DNA of 64,000 nucleotides, taken from assembly GCA_907165065.1 (NCBI GenBank), contig OU015528.1:29472515-29536514 (forward strand). Direction: 5' to 3'. The notes below the pieces were generated by a model. It did not search any database. It saw only the letters and a program-made list of their open reading frames with translations, and was not told the origin of the DNA. A program made the position numbers and the translations under genes. Below, one piece after another: positions 57,310 to 64,000 of the stretch; position 1 is the stretch's first letter, and every line of letters begins with the position of its first letter. This stretch comes from Caprimulgus europaeus. Its lineage: Eukaryota; Chordata; Aves; Caprimulgiformes; Caprimulgidae.

Positions 57310-58814
57310 ATGGATGAGCAATATTTGCCCTTTAAATTTAGATGAACTTTATAGAATATAGTTGAAACACATTCCTTTTGCATACCTTTTACCAATACTG
57401 TGGCATGATTCATTAATCTTGGATCATTAATCTATGAGATTAATGCATTCTTTCATTATTTCTGTTGGCCTTTTGCAACAGTACACTCTGTTGTGCAGAG
57501 AATCAGAACTTGTTGGTGAAGCAGGTAAAGAACTGAGTCAGTTCTGGTACATGGGCTTGATACATTTGTAGAAAAGACCACAAAGCCTTTCAAAAACAAT
57601 CTTTTGAACAGAGCAACAAGCAAATTTAGATGCATCAGAATTTAAGTCTTTAACTTGAGATTAGGATATTTTTTTAGTAGCAAAGAATTTTTGGATCAGC
57701 TAGAAATGGATCAAATAATTTAAAGTGTTCAAATAAGAGAGTATAACAAGGATTATAAGTCAGCGTGCAGTAACGGTGTTACATGCAAAGGCATGGGCAG
57801 CAACTGAAAAACGTAATTAAAAAACCTGACTAATTCAATTTATAATAGCTAATCACCCTTCTTTCCCTGATATTTTTAGATTCAAACATTAGCATTGGAA
57901 CAGAACATTGATAAAGAGTATACACAGAATTCTTCATTGATCTATTTCTGGCATCACATTGAAAGGAGAAATTTTTGAACTCTGTTATGCATATAGTGCA
58001 AAAAAAAAGAAGAGAATGTAAAAATAAGCACCAAGAAATTCTTGAAGTTATATTTGAAACAGTATGTAGTTGTCCATTTTTGTGTGCATTATCTTTGTCC
58101 ACAGATAGTTATGCTCATTTTAGGTCACTATTAACAGGAAAGAGCTGATGTTTATGAGCAGGAACTACTTTCACCATCCCTATGCTGGATTGGTGCTAGT
58201 TTATGCAAAGTATTGTACAAACACATGGCAAGGTTCTCTTAATTTGTATTTTAATAGATAAGAAAGGTAGTGGAAAACAAGTACTTGATGAGATATAACA
58301 TTCTCAAGGTCAATCCAATTTGGTTGATAGACAAACTGGGAAATGAACACCAACTGTGAGTCACAGTTCTGTCTTTTATATATGACTATTTTGTCTCCAG
58401 ATGTACTACAAATCATTCAACAAAATGGTGTAGGTCTCAGTACATTGATATGTGAATCACGCTACCTCGAACTATGGAGACAGAATGGTAATGTAAAGGT
58501 CTCAGTCACACTTTCTTGACCAAAATGGATTAATTAAACATCAACTGTGAGTTCAGTCGATAGATTTCACAGTTCTGTAATCCAGACAAATGGGCACTGG
58601 CTTCAGATTTCTTTTTTTGCAAAAAAGTAGCTCATCAAATGTTAGATGTGTTTCTGCATAAATGAGAAAAGAGCAGATTATTGTTGGGATATTCTAATAG
58701 ACCTTTCAGGAAACCTCCATACTCTGAGAGAAGATGGAACATTCAAAGGCCTATCCCAGAGTGGAATTACACTCCTGGAAAAAAAAAAAAAAAATCCAGA
58801 AAATAATCCTCAAT
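57310..58814. other. AT-rich sequence without recognised genes
   Basis: No recognised gene or transposon. A 16-bp A-run (58779-58794) lies just before the following CR1 piece. Confidence 0.55.
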
Positions 58815-59273
58815 CCTCATTTTAATCCAGCAAAGATTACAACTATTCAAGCCATGAACTCCCAGCTTCTCCAGGAGAATGCTATTGGAGAACATGTCAA
58901 AGACTCTACTAAAGTGTAAGTATACTACATCCACAGCCTCTACCTCATCCACTAGGCAGGTCAGCTGGTCATAAAAAGAGATCAGGTTGGTCAAGGAGGA
59001 CCTACCTTTCATGAACCCATGCTGGCTGTATGTGATCACACTCAAGATGATCGGCTTCATAACCATTCCTGGTACTGAGGTCAAGATGACAGGCCTGAAG
59101 ATCCCCAGGTCCTTCTTCAGACTCTTCTTGTAGATGGGCATCACATTAGCAAGTCTCCAGTTATCCAGGATGTCCCCTGTTGACCAGAACTGCTGATAAA
59201 TGATGGAGAGCAGGTTGGCAAGCACTTCTGCCAGTTCCCTTGGTTCTTTGGGGTGGATATCATCCAGCCCCAT
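58767..59273 (-). pseudogene. CR1 ORF2 RT fingers to motif A, 168 codons open
   Basis: Open from MGLDDIHPKEPRELAEVL to CWIKM, then about 20 non-CR1 residues translated from flanking A-rich DNA. It includes RPVILTSVPGMVMKPI, YSQHGFMKGRSSLTNLISFY, LVDEVEAVDVVYLHFSRVF and NSILLEKLGVHGLN. Motif A reads YLHFSRVFD, so the first catalytic Asp of YLDF is His. Upstream blocks continue in other frames up to about 59960. Confidence 0.88.
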
Positions 59274-59960
59274 AGTCTTGCAATAGTCTAGGTGGAGTAA
59301 CAGGTCACTAACTGTTTCCTCTTGAATTATGAGGGTTTTATTCTGCTTCCCATCTCTGTCTTCCAGCTCAGGGGGCTGAGTGTCCTGAGAATAACTGGTC
59401 TGACTATTAAAGACAGAAGAAAAGAGGGCATTGAGTACCTCAGCCTTTTCCTCATCCTTGGTGGTAACGTTCCAATAAAGGATGGAGATTCTCCTTGGCC
59501 CTCCTTTTGCTGTTAATGTATTTGTAAAAACATTTTTTGTTGTATTTTACAGCAGTGTCCAGATTAGGTTCTTGCTGACCTTTCACCTTTCTAATTTTCT
59601 CTTTGTATATCCTACCAACATCCTTGTACTCTTCCTGAGTTGCCTGCCCTCTTTGCCTGCCTTTACCACCAAAGTCTTAGCAAAAGCTCCCTATTGAGCC
59701 AGGCTGTTCTTCATCCCTGCCAGCTCATCTTACAGCACATGGGGATATCCCACGCATATGCTTGTAGGATTTCCATCCTGAAGAACATCCAGCCTTCCTG
59801 CACTCATTTGCCCTTCAGGCCTGTCTCCCAAGAGACACTCCCAACCAACCTCCTAAACATTCTAAAGACTGCTCTCCAGAAGTCCAAGATAGCAGTTTTG
59901 CTGACTTCACTTAGAATTGAGAACTCTATCATGTGGTTGCTATGCCTAAAACAGCTACTT
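58815..59960 (-). mobile_element. CR1 LINE middle piece lacking the 3' half
   Basis: On the minus strand it runs from the endonuclease C-terminus (HSNHMIEFSIL, the SDH block with Asn for Asp) near 59940, through the linker and RT fingers (MGLDDIHPKEPRELAEVLAN, DNWRLANVMPIYKKSLKKDL), to just past motif A (GVHGLNSCNLCWIK) near 58815. There it stops: the DD box, C-terminal region, 3' UTR and octamer end are absent. CR1 copies are normally lost from the 5' end, so loss of the 3' end implies a later deletion or breakage. Confidence 0.92.
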
Positions 59961-60804
59961 CTCCAGGTGTATAATTCTGATTCCAAATCTGTAAAATCTT
60001 AATTGATTTGAGGCTCAGTTTTTAAGAGACTATTTCTCTGACTATAGTATTCCAAACCAGTTGTGTTCATTGAGCAATCAATCTCCCCTCTCTTTCCTCC
60101 AGCTGCATTATATAATTCTCAGCTGCTCATTTTAAGTTAAACTCCAGAATAAATGTTAGCCTACTGTAACAAAATTTAAGACAACTTTTCAAATTTTCTT
60201 CCAAATAATTTAAACTGCAACAAGAAATCTTCTAACCACATATCAGGAAAACGAAAGAGAAATTTTTTTATTTGATTTTGTTTTCTTATCACTGGAGGAA
60301 ACTAGACAAGAAATTTCAACATTTAAGCTTTCACAAAACTTCTCTCAACTTCAGAATAAGCCCATAAGGATGTCAATCCCTTTGTTTCTCCATTTCTGTT
60401 CTGGGCATGCATTCAGCTGCCTGAGGCTGTGGTTACATGGGCAGCCAAGCGCTTCTAATGGCTCATGGCTGCCAAGAAAGGAAAGCTTTGCACTTCCCTT
60501 TCTTTCTCTCAATTGCTCCCACTCTCCTCTCTTCCTCTCCTCACTTATTTCTAAAACAGGTAAACAAGGGATGTGAAGCTGAATTTATCACTTCCTAGAT
60601 AACATCTTCTGGGGAGATAAGTGTTCTCTTCCCCTTCCCCACATTTAGAGGAAAGAAAGTGCTAGTCTCACATTAACTGCAAGCCAGTTCACAACTATTT
60701 CATATCTAATCTGATGTGGTATTCTTGATTGTTTAACTGTCTTATTAATTTGTTCTTACATTCTAATAATTAATATGGATTCCTCTGAGTTTGCAGGACT
60801 TTTA

Positions 60805-60856
60805 ATGATTTCATTATCTTTAGATAAATACTTGTTGTGATTTCATTATCCTTAGA
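60805..60856. repeat. Spaced direct repeat, 19-bp arms
   Basis: TGATTTCATTATCTTTAGA (60805-60823) and TGATTTCATTATCCTTAGA (60838-60856) differ at one base and are 33 bp apart start to start. Confidence 0.85.
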
Positions 60857-61191
60857 AAAATCTTCCTTCTTGTACAGTTCTTACTGTCACTGTTTACTTT
60901 CACTGTTAAATTAAAAAATACATTGTTTCTTTATTTTTTCCAATTTACTTATATCTCTACTAATTGACCATGTGTTCTTATCAGTGGAGTAAGATTAACT
61001 AACTTGAAAATTCATGCATTTGATAAACATACAGCATTTTCTCTCTGAGTTTTCCCTACTGTTTCTGTGAATGAGTTAAGGCTTGTAAAATGTAGGGGAT
61101 TGAGACTACTCAGTGATCATAAATTTCAGTAATTTTAAGCAAATGAAAAAGTACAGTTGTAAAATACTATATTTTATTACTCTTCTTTTAG

Positions 61192-61216
61192 AGAAGGTAG
61201 AGATCTGGGTCTACAG
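61192..61216 (+). other. Micro-exon-like segment, 25 nt (unproven)
   Basis: TATTACTCTTCTTTTAG, a strong acceptor match, is followed by 25 nt and then GTAAGTGATT, a near-perfect donor. Two of three frames are open (EGRDLGLQ or KVEIWVY). At this length openness means nothing, and strong splice-site pairs arise by chance in AT-rich introns, so the call rests only on the quality of both sites. Confidence 0.12.
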
Positions 61217-62071
61217 GTAAGTGATTTTGCTTTCTTGCAGCATATCTGTTCATTGAACTATTTTATTTTTGTTCATTCTTAAGCTATTTACAAATTTCAA
61301 GTGGATAAAAAGGTTTATGTTAAAAGAAATGTTAGAGGATAGATTGACAGCAATTGCAGCTTGACTTTTGTAGTTCAGAAAGCTCAGGATGTAGCAGATA
61401 TGGATCCTGTTGCTTTTTTCATTCTATGGGGTTTTGATCTACTATCTAATGGCAAAGTATCTTAATACTGAGTTAGGCCAGATGATAGGTGGAGACTTTA
61501 TTCCTCCTCTCAAAGCTCTTATACTTTGTATAAAATATTTATGTAGTCATTGATTAGACGATGAGATTGACCTCTTCGACAAATTCCAAGACATTAATCT
61601 GTCTTGTACTTTTAACCCCTGCGATGGCTTCGTCAGGTACTCAGACAAGAGCAATGATCACGGGAAAACCAGCCTCCAATCCCAGATGACAACCCAACTT
61701 CACAATTTCAAAATCTCTACTCAATATTAGCCACCAGAAACTGGAGAATGAAGTTACAAATCTTCCCAGACAGGTAGCACTGAAGTAGATTAAACACCAA
61801 CAATATCCCCATGACCATTTTGCTGTTCTGAGAACTTAATTTCCTTTTTTTTTTTTTTTCTGGCAAGTGCACAAAATGAAATGTACTTATAAAAAAGTAC
61901 AAAGGTTTGTTCATATAGGAAAATATCACCTAATATGGAAAAACTTCATACTTTCAAACACAAAACAAAATAAAATCCCACATTTAAATTTAAGTCATTA
62001 ATAACCAAAGTTCTTACTATATTATGAACCATAGACTGAACTGGTCGAAGCTGAAGTGAACTGAACTCCAT

Positions 62072-63000
62072 TTGGCAAATGGAGCTAAATCCAGCTGGCA
62101 GCCGGTCACAAGAGGTGTCTCAGTACTGGGGCCAGTTCTGTTTAATATCTTTATCAATGATCTAGACGAGGGGATCAAGTGCACCCTCAGTAAGTTTGCA
62201 AATGACACCAACCTGGGCAAGAGTGTTGATCTGCTTGAGGGTGGGAAACCTCTACAGGGGGATCTTGACAGGCTGGATTGACGGGCTGAGGCCAAAAGTA
62301 TAAGGTTCAGCAAGGCCAAGTGCTGGGTCCTGCACTTGGGTCACAACTCCATGCAACACCACAGGCTTGGTGAGGAGTGGCTGGAAAGCTGCCTAGTGGA
62401 AAAGGACCTGGGGGTGTTGGTTGACAGCCAGTTGAACATGAGCTGGCAGTGTGCCCAGGTGTCCAAGAAGGTCAGTGGCACCCTGGCCTGTATGAGAAAT
62501 AGTGTGGCCAAGCAGGACTAGGGAAGTGATTGTGTCCCTGTACTCAGCACTAGTAAGTTGTCTGCACCTTGAGTACTGTGTTCAGTTTTGGGCCCCTCAC
62601 TACAAGAAAGACATGGACGTGCTGCAGCTTGTCCAGAGAAGGGCAGTGAAGCTGGTAAAGGGTCTAGAGCACAAATCTTATGAAAAGCAGTTAGAGGGAA
62701 CTGGGGTTATTTAGCCTGGAGAAAAGGAGGCTGTGGGGACACCTTATAACTCTCTACAGCTACCTGAAAGGAGGTTGTAGTGAGGTGGAAGTTGGTTTCT
62801 TCTCCCAAGTAACAAGTGATAAGACAGGAGGAAATGCCCTCAAGTTACACAAGGGGAAGTTTAGATTGGACATTAGGAAAAATTTCTTCTCCAAAAGAAG
62901 TATCAGGCACTGGAACAGGCTGCCCAGGGAAGTGGTTGAGTCACTATCCTTGGAGGTATTTGAAAGATATGTAGATGTTGTGCTTAGGGACATGGTTTGA
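62072..63000 (+). pseudogene. CR1 ORF2 RT palm to C-terminus, decayed
   Basis: Four open blocks (62072-62281, 62336-62521, 62502-62714, 62785-63000) cover the late RT and the C-terminal region in order, separated by stops and frame changes. The loss of QG in GVPQGSVLG (it reads RGVSVLG) and the FAND box show that the polymerase would be inactive even without the frame breaks. The last block ends at the natural stop after VLRDMV. Confidence 0.88.
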
Positions 63001-63097
63001 AGGTGAATTTGGCAGTGCTAGGTTTATGGTTGGATTCAGTGATCTAAAGGTCTTTTTTAACCAAAATGATGAGTCCTGATCAGTCCTGATACTATGT
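62072..63097 (+). mobile_element. CR1 LINE, 5'-truncated 3' part
   Basis: Begins within RT at AAATGGAGCTAAATCCAGCTGG ([14 protein letters not shown]) and runs through [40 protein letters not shown], the C-terminal blocks ([40 protein letters not shown]) and the 3' UTR to about 63097. The catalytic box is FAND, the first Asp changed to Asn. The 3' end is degenerate: the octamers are replaced by a doubled AGTCCTGATC unit and a single ACTATG. It is the same CR1 group as 28602-29781 by its [20 protein letters not shown] and MTRYV-like tail. Confidence 0.93.
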
Positions 63098-64000
63098 AGA
63101 ATTTGCCCTTCCTTCATCATTCCAAATCCCATGCATGTTTGAAATCTTTACTCTTATCTTCCATGTACCATATTGAAATATGTCTAAATGCGATTTGACT
63201 TAAGCTTCAAATCTAAAACTCAGCACTATGATGTTGAGTAGTTACTGCCTCATTTGCCCTAAGACATATTTATTTGAAAAATGCAAGTCTGTAGGGAAAG
63301 CAAACTTGAACTCTTTGACATTGGTCAATAGGTTGCAATTGCCTGAGCATGTTGGCAGTCGTCCACAGAATTAGTCATGATATCCTGTTGACCCAGTTTG
63401 AATCTTGTGTTGAGATTATACACACCGTATTGTTTGGATTCAGCTCTTGTTTGGGGAATACCATTTCCAATTTATGCAAGTTTTAATTCTGTTTTCACAG
63501 CTGTTGACAAGCTGTCTCCCTACTGCTTTTATCTTGAGGAATTTATCATGTTCTACTCCCTTTTGTTGCTTTCATTTGGTGTTAGGAATTGGTTTATATT
63601 ACTTTGCCAACACTACATTCTAAGCCTCACACAAAATCCTCTCACAGGTTTTCTAAGAACTCAGCATGGAGGCTACTAAGACATTTTAGGACTGCATAAA
63701 TCCCCTTTCCAACACAACAGGGTTGCATTTTTCTATATGTTCTTTACCTTCTATGCTGTTAATTCTTTTTTATTCATCAGTCTACACACCTTCTCAGTTA
63801 GTCATGGTGTAAATCAACTGTAATTTAATACAGCATCAGTGACTGATATTCCACTAGGCAGTATGTGAAACAAGGGCGTATTCTGTCTTTCAGCTTCCTC
63901 ATATCTGTTTAAAATCCAGCATCAAATAAGCTCTGGAAGAAAAACCAAAGGATCTGCTAATTTTTTTTATAGACACAGCGTAACCATTTCACGTGTTTAC
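63098..64000. other. AT-rich sequence without recognised genes
   Basis: No recognised gene or transposon. A 93-codon open frame (63398-63679) is hydrophobic, AT-rich and unrecognised. Confidence 0.5.

Larger units (their letters stand above)
59961..62071. other. AT-rich sequence without recognised genes
   Basis: No recognised gene or transposon. It includes an imperfect direct repeat (60805-60856) and a 25-nt segment with good splice signals (61192-61216), both listed. The open frame at 60370-60576 is unrecognised. Confidence 0.5.

Noticed and set aside
1-64000. CRISPR arrays, operons, tRNA or rRNA genes, or a novel gene system
   Set aside because: No spaced identical repeats of CRISPR type, no cloverleaf or rRNA sequence recognised, and no cluster of intact genes. 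Window content fits vertebrate repeats in noncoding DNA.

Overview
The window looks like 64 kb of AT-rich bird nuclear DNA from a gene desert or a very large intron. The evidence for a bird is the repeat content. Nearly every recognisable element is a CR1 non-LTR retrotransposon, with the family's repeated 8-bp 3' end (ATTCTATG-like) and an ORF2 of AP-type endonuclease plus reverse transcriptase. The rest are LTRs of the avian ERVL type. I see no Alu, L1 or other mammalian repeats, no bacterial gene structure, and no host gene I can name. The species cannot be fixed from this sequence.

Layout. 1-1187: no recognised feature. 1188-1890: 3' part of a CR1 (minus strand). 5200-5462: ERVL-type LTR fragment (minus), touching a 63-bp scrap of CR1 reverse transcriptase (5471-5533). 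7131-8643: two CR1 pieces in an impossible order for one element (plus). 14643-14926: a large (TTTTC)n pentanucleotide array. 17735-19357: a CR1 that keeps its 5' region and the ORF1 zinc-finger start but has lost most of its middle. 20096-20760: a mosaic of at least two oppositely oriented CR1s. 23518-29781: the largest block, about 6.3 kb, formed by a 2.5-kb minus-strand CR1 head-to-head with a plus-strand CR1 that carries the end of the ORF1 esterase, the endonuclease, and a reverse transcriptase region present twice. 34994-35155: short CR1 end. About 38680-39229: a different LTR (minus) with possible leader sequence. 40614-41186: ERVL-type solo LTR with a perfect 5-bp target duplication. 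56666-57309: a second long ERVL-type LTR (minus). 58815-59960: a CR1 middle piece that lacks its 3' half. 62072-63097: 3' part of a CR1 (plus).

The remaining sequence is AT-rich DNA with short simple repeats and several short exact tandem duplications. No functional protein-coding gene, rRNA, tRNA or CRISPR array is supported. Long open frames are either decayed CR1 ORF2 or simple-repeat artefacts. Two short stretches have exon-like structure (9463-9611 plus, 30986-31215 minus), and a 25-nt segment (61192-61216) has good splice signals. All three are unproven. I found no convincing undescribed biological system. The most informative observations are about CR1: a rare retained 5' end and ORF1 domains, and repeated chimeric, duplicated or inverted joins.
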